Assembly: GCA_029204225.1 (NCBI GenBank)
Contig: MU831915.1
Coordinates: 1 to 64,000 of the forward strand
Reading direction: 5' to 3'
Length of the DNA stretch: 64,000 bases
Origin: Diphasiastrum complanatum
Lineage: Eukaryota; Streptophyta; Lycopodiopsida; Lycopodiales; Lycopodiaceae
Shown here: in pieces, positions 45,932 through 57,029 of the stretch
Numbering within the stretch: position 1 is the stretch's first letter
Layout of the letters: each line of letters opens with the position of its first letter
Position numbers and translations under genes: made by a program
Notes under the pieces: generated by a model
Databases searched by the model: none
What the model was told of the DNA's origin: nothing
What the model saw: only the letters and a program-made list of their open reading frames with translations

Positions 45932-47564
45932 TAATACTTCTGACTTGCCATAACTTTTTAATCGTAGCTCAAAACTATGTCATGTAACATATCATTGGAA
46001 AGCCCTTGTTGAGCGCTTTCCAATGCACTAAACTTTGCTAAATTCAGACTTACCACTAGAAAGTTATGTCATTTTTAGTATGGAATCAAAATGTGGACTC
46101 AAAAAGTTATGTTACGTGGTTTTCAAATTTGAGTGTTTTGATTGGTCCATGTGTAAGAAAAATTTGAGAAAAATAATAAAAAGAATCTTTACAAAGGGTC
46201 TTTTTTGGATTTAGAACTCCTCTAATGATTTATTGCTCTTCTCGCGATTGATCATCCGGATCTCGAATTCATTCGATGATAGGGTCCAAGGATGTTAGAT
46301 CTTGTTGGCACAATGGAATACAAACTGGACCCTAGGGGAATAAAATCAATTTGATAGGTCGATAATATGATTTTAGGCCTCTTACGATGGTTTTTCCTTG
46401 ATAACTTTTTGATCCTTGCTCCGATTGGCCTGATATTTTCACAGTAGCTGGATCTGGTGTAGATCTATCTACTGTTTTAATCTGAGAAGGTTACTCATGC
46501 GAGGGTTGGCTTTTAAAAGGTTTCTTCACTGATTTTCAGTCCAAAAAACTTAATTTTTTAGAAACTACTGGGAAGTAACTCTCATAGGTTTTACAAGAGC
46601 TGTATCTGATATGGATCTAGCTCTGAAAATCTCTGCAAAGGTTAACTCTCATAGGCTATAAAAATTTCATTGTCTGTAAGGGTTCAAGAACACTTTTTTT
46701 ATCTTATCTTCACCAATAGTTTATACTAACTCTCGCAGACTTCATCACTGATGTAAAATAACATTCTGAAGCCAATGGAGTGGTCTACAAGAGTTACTTC
46801 TAAAATGATTTTCTGGATCTTCTGATTTTGTTGATTTTTCAACACTTAAATCCAATTCTCTGCTCATTGGGGTCAAACTAACTCTCACATGATCTTCTAT
46901 GTCCTTGTCTCACTGAGATGGAACTCTAGAATTCTCTGCGAGGGTTCTTGGCCTCAGGAATTGAAAATTTTAATGTTTGCGAGGGTTTTGATGGGTTTTC
47001 TCATCTTTTTCTCACTGGGAACCTTCGCACTGGTACTTAGACTGTGAACTAACTCTCACAAGCTTCTCTATGTCCTGATCTCATTGAGATGGAACTTCAG
47101 AGAGCTTTGGGAGAGTTCTTATGAAAATCTGAATTTTTTTTATATTTTACAAAGATTTTTTGAATTTTTTTTGTTTTTTTTTTTTATTTTTGCAATCCGC
47201 TTAGAACTAACTCTGGCAGGCTTCTATGCATGTCTAGGACAGTCTCCTGGAGTTGTTGTCAGTCGTGCGAGGATTAACTCTCACTGGTTTTGGAGAAAAC
47301 AAAATCTAATGGAAATTTTGGCTCTTTTTCCCTCCAAAATGCATATTGGTGTAGTTTTTGGATTTTTTCAAGTTTTGGTTTGGATGTCAAGCCCTTAGAA
47401 GTTGTTCAGGGCCTCCTCTACCTCTAACACCTCCTCCACTAGCTGTGAACAGTCCAAGCACACAAAAATACAAAAATCTAACTATCTCTACCCAAAAATC
47501 CACCTAAAACACTAAAAGACAGGAAACAACTAAAAAGGCAGCTATACTAGTTAGAGAGAACCTA
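45932..47564 (-). repeat. Gypsy leader with diverged tandem repeats
   Basis: Noncoding interval between primer site and gag. The plus strand shows units with (A/G)AACTAACTCTC followed by TCTATGTCCTGATCTCA(T/C)TGAGATGGAACT, at about 46724, 46875, 47046 and 47209, spaced 151-171 bases. Weaker copies lie at 46573 and 46640. No coding potential was recognised. Confidence 0.7.
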
Positions 47565-47582
47565 TCCCCGACAACAGCGCCA
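47565..47582 (-). other. Gypsy primer-binding site
   Basis: The minus strand reads TGGCGCTGTTGTCGGGGA, close to the common gypsy primer site TGGCGCCGTTGTCGGGGA. One base separates it from the LTR end CCCTACA. Confidence 0.8.
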
Positions 47583-47583
47583 C

Positions 47584-48389
47584 TGTAGGGATGTATATTT
47601 ATTCAGTGAGCAGCCCTTGCGCCTTTCAAAGAGGGTTAGATCACTAAAATAGGCCCTAATTATGCAAAGATGCTACTTTTAGTTGGTTTTTTACTTTCTC
47701 CCTTAACTCTACTCCCTCTTAACACTACCCCCACTAACTCTACTCCACTAAACTAGCATTCCACATGATTTTGGGTGAAAGGGAAGAGAAGAATAGAAGA
47801 GATGGAGAGGAGAAGAGGAGAGAGATAGCGTGGAGAGGGAGGTTAGCTCAAAAGCTCAAGATGGAGAAACCATAACTATTAAAACAATAAACAAGGAAAT
47901 GGAAAGCAAGTAGCAAACACAACAATAGCATTAGCATGAGTGCTTAGCAAATGAGGATGCTTTGGCTCTCCAAAATAGTAGAATCTCTTCCTTCTCATTA
48001 AGCATGAAAATAGAGTACATGAGGTGCCTTTTTATAAATGGGAAAGGCCCTTGCCCCAAAATACTATTCGCTAATATATACACTAATCATATCCATTCAT
48101 CTTGGACTCAACTTAATCCAAGGGTCCTAAAAAAGTACATTGGATATCACAAGATTCATGTGAGTCCCAAATTGGACCCAACTCAAAAAAGTTTAACACT
48201 AAGTTCTAAACTTGACTTTGTGGCCTCTAGTTTTAAATAAAATAATAAGGCCTAAGCCTATTATTCTATTTACAACTCAACTTGTGTGCTAATTGGGCCA
48301 TGGGCTTATATACGCAGGATGTTATGCCCTTGCAACACCTTTTATTAGCCAATATTAATTATTACAATATGTTGGGAATACCCCCAACA
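47584..48389 (-). mobile_element. Gypsy 5' LTR, about 806 bp
   Basis: On the minus strand it runs from TGTTGGGGG (48389) to CCCTACA (47584), with the primer site right after it. Both ends have the TG...CA form. It sits directly against a plus-strand protease frame at 48390, so the element inserted in or recombined with another gypsy element. A diverged relative may lie at 25400-25761. Confidence 0.75.
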
Positions 48390-48802
48390 ACCTCACCAAT
48401 CTGCTCAGTGAAAGGGACAATATCAAAATTCCAGCTACCCATCGCCAATCTCGCGAAGTCCTAGCTGTACTAGATGGTGGCTTAGGTGTCAACATCATTT
48501 CCACCTCCCTCATATTAGAATGGAATTTAAGAGACAAACTTATCAAACCCACTTGTCAGCTTAGGATGTCTAATCAAAGTGTGGTCCGGCCTACCGGTTT
48601 CCTCCCACAAGTGCTAATCAGACTAGGAGGCCTGAAATTTTCCATAGACCCAGTCGTACTCGCTATTCCTAGCAATGCCTATTCCTATGAGTTACTACTT
48701 GGTCACCCATGGCTTACCAATGCAAGAGTCGTTCACGACTGGAGCAAAGGTCGAGTCACCTTTGGAAGTACAATGCCCTGTTTTTATTTTGATATGTATT
48801 AG
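48390..48802 (+). pseudogene. Gypsy aspartic protease fragment
   Basis: Open in one frame from the LTR edge to the stop at 48802 with no start codon. RQSREVLAVLDGGLGVNIIS holds the active-site block, with DGG in place of DSG. SNQSVVRPTGFLPQVLIRLG follows, then YSYELLLGHPWLTNARVVHD and WSKGRVTFG, which match the '(L)LLGRPWLxxAxVVxDWxxxxIxF' signature of gypsy proteases. The parts of the polyprotein before and after are missing. The lack of internal stops suggests limited decay. Confidence 0.82.
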
Positions 48803-49362
48803 TTGCTTTATTTCCTAAATTTTGTTCTTTAATTCTGTTTACTGCCTGCTTGCCATTTCAACAATTTTTTTGGGTGTGTTTTCTTGTTTCAAAACATCAA
48901 GTTATCATCAAATCAGGCATACAATCAGTCTTTTTCTATGCAATCGCAAGAATCATTCTTTTTCCAAAATTTTGTTTCACAACCACACCAGATAGAGTTC
49001 GCCCACCCCCTTTTTTCTTAGTATGCATGATTCATTTATTACCTCCACGAATTAGGTCTCAGAGACAAACTTTTCATAAATAGAAAGAATTAGTTTTTTG
49101 CATCAAATCCTCATTGATAAAATTCGTAGACAATTTGTCGAGCCTTAAAATCACCTCCACGGTTTCTCTGTCATATCTGCGAATTTTGATCAGACCCATT
49201 TTTGTACTATCAGTCATTTTCGCTCATTTGTGTACAAAAAATCACTTACAGAAATTCGCCGACCCTTAGAACAGTGCCTCAAAATTTGCACACCTCACTG
49301 AGAAATCGTGAGCACTGAGGACGATTACTGCATAAAGTTACGAAATTCCTATCCAAAAAAAT

Positions 49363-49372
49363 CTATATATAG
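49363..49372 (+). promoter_or_regulatory. TATA-like element
   Basis: CTATATATAG in an otherwise mixed-composition region, about 110 bases upstream of the ATG at 49475. The following sequence (CCTCACTCATTCTCTCCACG) resembles a plant 5' UTR. No transcript evidence can be given. Confidence 0.35.
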
Positions 49373-49474
49373 GCCTCACTCATTCTCTCCACGAGTTCAT
49401 TCTAGATTTTTGCAAGAGACTTCTTGCTGAAAATTCTCAGAACCTCTCCAGAACTATCTAGAATTACTGTCATC

Positions 49475-49624
49475 ATGACTTCCAAAGACTCATTGCTCTC
49501 ACTACACCGCTGGAAGGTCCCCTGTTTGCGGGGGGAAAGACCCCTTTTTCAAGCTATTTTCGATGAAAAAATCGTCGCCGCGCGCTATGACGTTGACGTG
49601 GAATCGTTCAAAAACGACGCGTAA
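49475..49624 (+). CDS. Short unrecognised frame
   Basis: MTSKDSLLSLHRWKVPCLRG continues ERPLFQAIFDEKIVAARYDV, 50 codons in total, ending in TAA. Its GC content is visibly higher than the surroundings. It could be the first exon or the start of a decayed retroelement gag. A TATA-like box lies upstream. I recognise no family. Confidence 0.3.
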   Translation: MTSKDSLLSLHRWKVPCLRGERPLFQAIFDEKIVAARYDVDVESFKNDA

Positions 49625-51524
49625 ATGGCCCATAATGGCCGGCTGCACTTTTATTGAAACTCTATCTATTTATTAATTTACGCTGGACTTAAATTTATTT
49701 AAGAGACCTATGCCCCTAGTTCCCGAGTTTGTCTGGGCTAGGAGGTGCCAGTTCATCTTGAAAACTAGTTAAATGGCAGTTTTGTTTACCGTGAGCCCAT
49801 AGAAACTGAAACCGTAAATAGGGCCCAACTTGACTTTGAAATTGCAAGTTGAGACCAAGTTAGGTGTTAAGAACGAATTTGGGCCAGTGCCCTATTTTTA
49901 GAGGCAATTTTTTGAAAAGTCATAAGGAGGTGTCCCATTTCTTAAAGGGGTGCACCTCTAACCCATTGAGCCCCTACGTATAGGGAGGGGTGTGGGACAG
50001 CATTTTCATTGTCATATTCTTGGAGAAAGAGAGAACTTGTGTGGAGAAGTTTGGAGAAAGGGAAGGAGTAGAAGTTGTTTTGCTTGGTGCCTCCCACTCT
50101 TCCACTTCCAATTTGTGCTCAATACCACAGAGACAAGGAGGAAGAAAGGAGAAGAGGCTGATCTGCCTGGTGCCTTCCACTCTAATTTCTTTGTTGGATC
50201 TTTGCTGCAAACTGCTTATACTTCATTGCTATTGCTCTGTTTCTCAGCCTTTAGCATTGTGTTTATTTCTTGGATCATTGTTTATTGAATCAGATTTGAT
50301 GCCATTTGTTGTGTTGCCTCTAACCCTATGGTTGCAGGCCTTGACATTCTGAGGATTGTACTTGTATATCTTTCCTATCTCTGACATTTGCTTGCAGGCC
50401 TGTGAAAAAGTTGGAAGCTTTGTTGTCTCATTGGCAAGGATTCAAGAGTAGAAGACTGATCTGTTGTCTCAAAGTGTTTAATTCACTTCCTTGCAGTTCT
50501 ATATGTGATAGGCTGTATATCTAAAACTGTAGAATCTAAGAATTGGTCAAGATTACTCCCTGCTCAAAGAAAAACCATAGCTTAAGTGTCTTATTTGATG
50601 TTGAAACAATGTTTTTGTGCTGCTTGTGAATTGTTTGTGTGAGAACCATTTTTCAGAGATGCACTGATGGTTCCGGATGTCATTATTTTGTTTCAAATGC
50701 ATGATTGTATATCTTTCTATTGCTTTAGTTCTGTGGCCAGAATGGCAACTGTTTGAATGCCATCGAGTCACAAGACATATTTCTTATCACTGAAGACTAA
50801 CCTGATTGGTTCTTCTATTGGAGGAAAGAAGTGTGTGCATCATGTTTAAGAAGGATGATGGCAGAGGATAAGGGGTTCAATCTCTGCTGTCTGTAATGGT
50901 AGTTTGACCTGCCTGTGCACTAATCTCCTTCCTATACCTGCTTGCCTGCGGTTCCTACCTGATCAGCGGCCTGTCCACGCTCAAAGCCTTCTCCATTTGC
51001 ATCTCCCTGCTACCGCGACCCTGTAGCTGATGGATCTACCTGTGGCAGCCCTTCACGAGTTGCCTTCTGACCTACCCCTGCTGTGGCCCGCTCTGCCCTG
51101 CGACTTGTTGAGGGCCGTGCCCTTCTCAGCCTCGGGCTCGCTACCCGTGGATATCATGGGTTGTCATTGGACCTAACTCCAGGTGCGTGTTTGATCAATA
51201 GTCTTATCCTCTCCTGCCTGTTTGCGGCCATCTCATCTGTTCCCTATCTACGGGATCAATTTACAAGCAAACTCTACTTTGTTAGCAGCCCTCTCTAATC
51301 CTTGCTTACGACCAACGCTAACTACCCATTGTTGATTAGAAAAGGAAATTATGGGCACTTAGATTATTGTAAGATGGGGCATTCCACACATCTAGTTTGC
51401 AACCCATTTATTGCTTACTTGAGATCTTCCAATCTCATTTGTGGAGATCTTTAACCTTTAACCTCAGCCATTCGGTCACCCATCGTTCACGACCTAGTGA
51501 TGTTGTACGCACTTCTATCTTGCT

Positions 51525-51865
51525 TGTCTATCACTGCTCGGAGTGTGCCTTATCACATTTTGGCCCTACGGTGTTTGTGAGAGAGTGCCCAACTGCCCAA
51601 TTGTGATCTGTGATCAATCTCAGATGTGAGGACTCTACGTATCGCTAGAAATTAGGCCATCTATTAGGTTCTGACTATTACCGATTAAGAGACAACCAAA
51701 TTATTGTTATCTACCAATTCTACAGTTGCTGCAAATAACCTACACTGAGAATCGAATGTTGTTTGAAATCACAAGTCTTTGAAGGTCATTTTCTGCCTGT
51801 CCATCGTTGCTCGGATTGTAGCCTATGAAGATTTGGCCCTACGGTCCTCATTGAGAGTTCCGTAG
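51525..51865 (+). repeat. Diverged tandem duplication, period 273
   Basis: TGTCTATCACTGCTCGGA...TTTGGCCCTACGGTGTTTGT (from 51525) recurs as TGTCCATCGTTGCTCGGA...TTTGGCCCTACGGTCCTCAT (from 51798). It lies in the noncoding interval before the frames at 52.1 kb and resembles the leader repeats of the LTR elements elsewhere in this window. Confidence 0.7.
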
Positions 51866-52079
51866 GTTATTTGAAAATTGTCGGTAGACCGTTAGGAATT
51901 TGCCTTGCCGATTGCCATTAAAAGTGTCGGTGGTCATGAACGGCCTTATTTTCGACTCCATACCCAATGGAGCTTGAGCTGTAATTGTGGTATAGACCGA
52001 CTTCCGTTAGCATTTCCTTAGATTGGCAGTCAATTTGGGGGTCGTTTCTAATCCTTCATCCCCAAATCCTTTTCGGACA

Positions 52080-53304
52080 ATTTATCATTGCTTTATATCA
52101 AGAATTATCTTGATGTGCTGATACTGGCCAAAGATCTGTTAATAAACATTGGTTTTGATATCAGTCATTTCATTGATCAGCAGAGTGAGAGTCTAGTCCG
52201 AGTGGCCTATTCCACATACTCAGATGAGTTCCATTCCTTCAAACTCACCTCCAAGGATGGCAGTTAAACATCATCGACATCTCCCCAAAATGCTTACAAC
52301 GCATTGGATTTCTAAATCTGGGCAAGACGAACTAGCTCTGATTCCAAATATTTCACGAAGTTCCTGCAAGAAGATGGCAAAACCATTGCGTAGATACATC
52401 AAGCTGATCAAAGGTCCTATGCTTCGGGCAGCCGCTGAAATCCTCGTGCACATGGTAGAGGTCCACATCGCCAAGATGGATCGTATCCCTCCTAGCGATC
52501 TGTTTTCATTGACTATGACCATAGAAGACCCCACCAACAATTACAAGTGGGCAAAAAAAGTCGTTGACAAACTATGTGTAGTGCTGAAAGCTAGGAAATC
52601 CCCTACCAAGTGAGGCTATATATTGCACATGTTGGTCACACAACATCTGGGATGGCAAACGGCTGGCGTATTGAAAGAGCTAGAGGAAGTCTATCCTAGC
52701 ACAAAGAAGTGGGCCAACCCACAGGTATCAACAGAACTTGTCTCACCGGCACCTCCCACAAAGAAGCAGAAGGGTAAGGCAGTCAACACCGATGACAATT
52801 TTTCCTGATATCTTATCCAGTGATACAGGGGCAGAGTATGCTAAATCTAGAGGGAGCTTGAAATCCTCTCAAGTCCCAAAGGAGGTTCTAGCACAGCAGG
52901 AGGCTTCACTCCAACAAGCCCACCAAGCGGTAGCTGCAGTAGCTGGCTTTTTTTATGCTGGCGCTTTCGGTCCTTGTTCAGTAAGCGTGATTCCATTCAC
53001 TCAGATCACTTCCACCATTCCGGTATCATTACCTACTAACACCACTCCTCTTCCACCACTACCCCCACCATTTACTACCACATCCACTCCCTCATTCACA
53101 ATTTACACAGATTTTGACTCCATAATCCCCATAAAGCCCTCACCAATACATTCTTCCACTCTACTTGACTCTATAGTCAATGTAGATGATTTTGCATTGC
53201 AGTTATTAACACAAACCCCATCCACCACCATCACAACTAATCCACAAAGCACCATGGCAGCCCAGATCATGACGTACAATATTTTGCAGACAATTGTGGC
53301 CTAG
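52080..53304 (+). pseudogene. Unrecognised transposon-like protein, frameshifted
   Basis: Protein-like stretches in changing frames: YIKNYLDVLILAKDLLINIG and LVRVAYSTYSDEFHSFKLTS (52080-52267), then MAKPLRRYIKLIKGPMLRAA and EVHIAKMDRIPPSDLFSLTM (52375-52610), and a Pro/Thr/Ser-rich tail (52738-53304, TTPLPPLPPPFTTTSTPSFT). The helical block followed by a low-complexity tail is typical of plant retroelement ORFs of the gag or extra-ORF type. No zinc knuckle, protease or RT follows. The family cannot be named. Confidence 0.4.
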
Positions 53305-54978
53305 TAGCATGTTTGGCAGAACTCAAAGGATATTGGGATAGGGGGCTCCCACCAATTGCCATAGATATCAACAAGCCCTTGTAGACTGAAGATGATCATA
53401 TCAACGTTGTCGGCTTTATTACCAAGCATCGCTCACTTCGGCGCTCCATGTCAACATGATCGAACTCTAGAAAATCAATGGATTCCTGCAAGGCATGTTC
53501 CATTGTTACAAACAACTACCCTTCCTTAATAGATTACGCTGGCAGATGATGGAGGGTATCGGCAACCAAATCTATCAAACCCGCCAACAATAGTCTCGCC
53601 TCCAGAAAGCTCAAAAGATCCAGGACGAAAAAACTTTGATTGGTGTGGGACCACCAATCCAATGAGGGGGATAATGCTAGCAACTGTGCAAACATAGTGA
53701 AAATATAAAAAAGAAATAAAACTCCGTGGCATTTGTTTTGTAAGCCCACGTATGAGTATTTGCCAATAAACTTCTACTATGGCATGTGATTTGTAAGACC
53801 ATGGGTGGAAGCTTAAAATAATAAAATAGCTTAAACTTAGGATTAGAACTTAGACTTAAGAGAATTAAGCTTAGAAATATTCTAAGTTGTCTTAAGTTAT
53901 CTTAAGTCCCAAATTAGAAACTTTTTAAAGTTCCAAGTTCTAAGAAGTTTTAGAAGCCTTAGAATGGCTAGTTTTAAACTAATCTCATAAGTTAGTGGAT
54001 ACTTATGGAAGGCCCTTCTTGCTATAAGAAGAGAGGCATTTGATGCAGCTCTAGGGAAGGTGCTCGGGCCTCCTCTTGCCTCCTTTCATTGATTTTTATT
54101 GTGGCATGTTTTTAATTGCTTTATGCTTAGTTTAGCCGCAATTTATTATTTTCATCTCCCTTTTGGGTGTTAAAATAGGATCTAGTTTTTGTTAATCTTG
54201 GCTAGTTGGGTAAGCCTTAGTCAAGTTAGTTTTTATTTCCGTTACGAGCACCAGTTGGGACAGCCTTGGCGCTTCCTTCCTTCTTGTTTATATTTTACAG
54301 TTGAAAGCTATTTGTAGGACTTAGAAGGTGGACGACCGGTCTACTACTATACTACACCCAAATCCCTTCTTAGACCTTGCCACCGCATAGAAGTAAAAAT
54401 ACTTCAAACAATTTTGTAACATACCCCCACTACAATTTTGGTGACAGTCCCTTTGGCACCTATGTGTAGCACAGGCATCCCAAAGGAAACTGGGAACCAC
54501 ACTTAGCTTCCCAGCCTTCCACTCTTGCCATCCAAACCCACTGGACATACAAGCAGCCAACTCGCCAACAACGATCAGACTTAACCAGCTTGAAGTTCCG
54601 AAAACCAACATTGAGATCCAACCTGGCGCCATGCCAGATCGGGGGTCCCGATGTGGGTGACTTCCCTCCAAGCAAGCCGCCCGACATACATCAAACTTAA
54701 CCAACTTGAAGCTTCGTTACAAACGAGTAACATCCATTCCAAGCAAGCGGTCTGACTTACATCAGACTTAACCAACTGAAAGCTTCGTCACGAGCGCTGG
54801 AAGCCAACCTGGCGCCACGCCAGACTGGACAGCCATAAATAGGTAACTTCCACCCAAGCAAGCCATCCAACTCAGCTGACAGGTTAGAGCCCGTTCCCCA
54901 AGAGCTTAACCCATTCACGTTCATGCAAGGAACACTCAGAACCACAAGCCGCGACAGATATGGAAACAACCAGTTCCT

Positions 54979-55052
54979 GGACCAAATGGTCCCGACAGCA
55001 TACCGCTGGCGCCACGGACCGAATGGTCCCGACGGCATACCGCTGGCATCCC
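54979..55052. repeat. 37-bp tandem duplication
   Basis: GGACCAAATGGTCCCGACAG...CATACCGCTGGC starts at 54979 and again, with two visible base changes in the first 20 bases, at 55016. It is GC-rich in contrast to its surroundings. Confidence 0.85.
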
Positions 55053-55159
55053 GGGATACGACCCTCAACTATTGTGAAAGATTCAACTAGTTTCATCACA
55101 TTTTGCAATATTTCCATATTTTGCATATTGAGGCCAAAACTTGTTTTAGACTTAGAGGT

Positions 55160-55722
55160 TGACTTTTCAAAGTTCATTAGTCTAAATTTCATTTGAATAA
55201 ACACTTTTTGAAAGTGTGGGAAAGATAGAATGCGAGTTTAAGTAGATTCAATTTGAATAAGTTGGGTACATTGAATCTAGACCCAAAATTGGTAAGGTTA
55301 GCATTTTGGTGGGAAAGCCAAGTGGCCAAATAGGGTTTGGACCTGCTATAAAAGGATGTAACTCGTGGAGAGAGTAATCTTCTCTCTTCTCTATCTCATT
55401 TCATGCTTATACATGGTTCTCTTGGGTTCTACTATCCATTGGTGCACTATCTTGGTGATTGCTTGCAATTCTATGTGTAGAATGATCTATATTTGTTATT
55501 TTTGGATCCACACGTGTGAAATACAGTAGCTTTCCGGTTTTGTATGGACAGCAACAGTACATAATCATTTCATTCAAGTTTGATCAAGTTCTATTAGTGT
55601 TTGCATCTCAAATTGTGTGTAGATGCTGATTTTTCTACATTGGTGAAATTGGTAGTGTATTTCTCTTTCTAACCAAAGATCATTCAAGTAGATTGGATCT
55701 TAAGGATCTGAAATCTTTCACA
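55160..55722 (+). repeat. 5' LTR of the nested element
   Basis: TG...CA ends, a TATA-like TATAAAAG at 55347 in the middle and a CACACGTGTG palindrome at 55509. It is followed at once by the primer site. Confidence 0.85.
55347..55354 (+). promoter_or_regulatory. TATA-like element in the 5' LTR
   Basis: TATAAAAG is conserved in both LTRs (here and at 56261) and is followed by a CT-rich stretch typical of plant transcript starts. It marks the probable U3/R border. Confidence 0.6.
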
Positions 55723-55734
55723 TGGTATCAGAGC
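55723..55734 (+). other. Primer-binding site (tRNA-iMet)
   Basis: TGGTATCAGAGC, the exact plant initiator-tRNA-Met primer site, starts immediately after the CA end of the first LTR. Confidence 0.9.
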
Positions 55735-56073
55735 TTGTGTTTCAGGTTATGAAGGAGGAAATCAGATCTATCAAAGATTTGGTGAAGATATCAAGTCTAG
55801 AGCATGCTAGAGAGGATTCTACACCAAAATCAGATTTTTTGCCTTTGTAGATTGGATCTTTTGTAGATCAAAACACTAAATAGGTCAATATACTTGTTCA
55901 ATTCCATTTTTTGAATTCACATGCTGGATTTGGCCAATTTTTGGATCATTGGTTCAGCCTAAGTGGTGGCTTATAGATTGCATATCAAATTTTCAGCATT
56001 TGCATGTAGATTTGGAATAGTCAATTTTTTGTGATTTTGTCAAAACCCTAATTTCGATTGGATCTCTATATAG

Positions 56074-56636
56074 TGACTTTTCAAAGTTTATTAGTCTAAA
56101 TTTCATTTGAATAAACACTTTTTGAAAGTGTGGAAATGATAGAATGCGAGTTTGAGTAGATTCAATTTGAATAAGTTGGGTACATTGAATCTAGACCCAA
56201 AATTGGTAGGATTAGCATTTTGGTGGGAAAGCCAAGTGGCCAAATAGGATTTGGACCTGCTATAAAAGGATGTAACTCATGGAGAGAGTAATCTTCTCTC
56301 TTCTCTATCTCATTTCATGCTTATACATGGTTCTCTTGGGTTCTACTATCCATTGGTGCACTATCTTGGTGATTGCTTGCAATTGTATGTGTAGAATGAT
56401 CTATATTTGTTATTTTTGGATCCACACGTGTGAAATACAGTAGCTTTCTAATTTTGTACGGACAGCAACAGTACATAATCATTTCATTCAAGTTTGATCA
56501 AGTTCTATTAGTGCTTGCATCTCAAATTGTGTGTAGATGCTGATTTTTCTACATTGGTGAAATTGGTAGTGTATTTCTCTTTCTAGCCAAAGATCATTCA
56601 AGTAGATTGGATCTTAAGGATTTGAAATCTTTCACA
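56074..56636 (+). repeat. 3' LTR of the nested element
   Basis: Same length and ends as 55160-55722. It stops exactly at TTTCACA without the primer site, which argues that this is a true LTR end and not a simple tandem duplication. Confidence 0.85.
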
Positions 56637-57029
56637 GCTATGTGCCAACTTAAAAATTTGAAAGCGGCCTTACAACTGGCGCTTTTACCGAACACTGAAT
56701 CCCAGAAGGTAATCAGAGTCAGTTTGAGAAAAATCCCACTTTATTAATAAATCTGAGAAGGTTTACATTTCAAGTGTGTGACCGACCCTAGTCTCCGGGG
56801 CGCTAGCATGCCAAGGCGAGAGCCATGACAACATTCCAGCAAGGGAGGCTGAGACTTGGTTGGAGCTCGCCCTGAGTCGCAACCCGCACTCCCCTATAGT
56901 ATTGGTGTGATTCGGCACCCCCCCCTCATACCAAGCACTCTACCCAAGCTGGTAAAGCACATTTTTCTCTCTCTAGGATTTTCTCTTTCTAGAAAGTCAT
57001 TTTCTCTCTCTAGATTTTATTGATCCCCA

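Larger units (their letters stand above)
55160..56636 (+). mobile_element. Short LTR-PBS-LTR element (TRIM-like)
   Basis: Two direct repeats of identical length (563 bases, 55160-55722 and 56074-56636) flank 351 bases. Both begin TGACTTTTC and end TTTCACA. A perfect tRNA-iMet primer site follows the first. By eye they differ at about 16 positions (roughly 3 percent), mostly transitions, with no indels. The interior has no coding frame. I see no polypurine tract before the second LTR and no matching target-site duplication (GAGGT against GCTAT). It is either a non-autonomous miniature element or a full element that lost its interior. Confidence 0.85.
54465..57029 (-). mobile_element. LTR-like element related to 34114-34781, interrupted
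   Basis: Starts TGTAGCACAGGCATCCCAAA, comparable with TGTAGCGCCGGCGTCTCAAA at 34114. The right half (56640-57029) shares CCCCTATAG, GTGTGATTCGGC and GGTAAAGCAC with 34650-34760. No primer site follows the left end, so it is a solo or 3' LTR. It holds diverged internal repeats (AAGCAAGCCGCCCGAC at 54669, AAGCAAGCGGTCTGAC at 54740, CAACCTGGCGCCATGCC at 54613 and CAACCTGGCGCCACGCC at 54796) and a 37-bp duplication at 54979/55016. The nested element at 55160-56636 splits it. Confidence 0.55.

Noticed and set aside
50865..50885. GGGGTTCAATCTCTG as a tRNA B-box
   Set aside because: No A-box, acceptor stem or cloverleaf could be traced around it.
54321..55204. Several minus-strand frames of 64-127 residues
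   Set aside because: They arise from the GC-richer repeated LTR sequence; the similarity between them reflects the internal DNA repeats, not a protein family.
56074..56636. Second 563-bp repeat as a simple tandem duplication
   Set aside because: It ends exactly at the LTR terminus and lacks the primer site that a tandem copy would carry; the start also coincides with the TG end.
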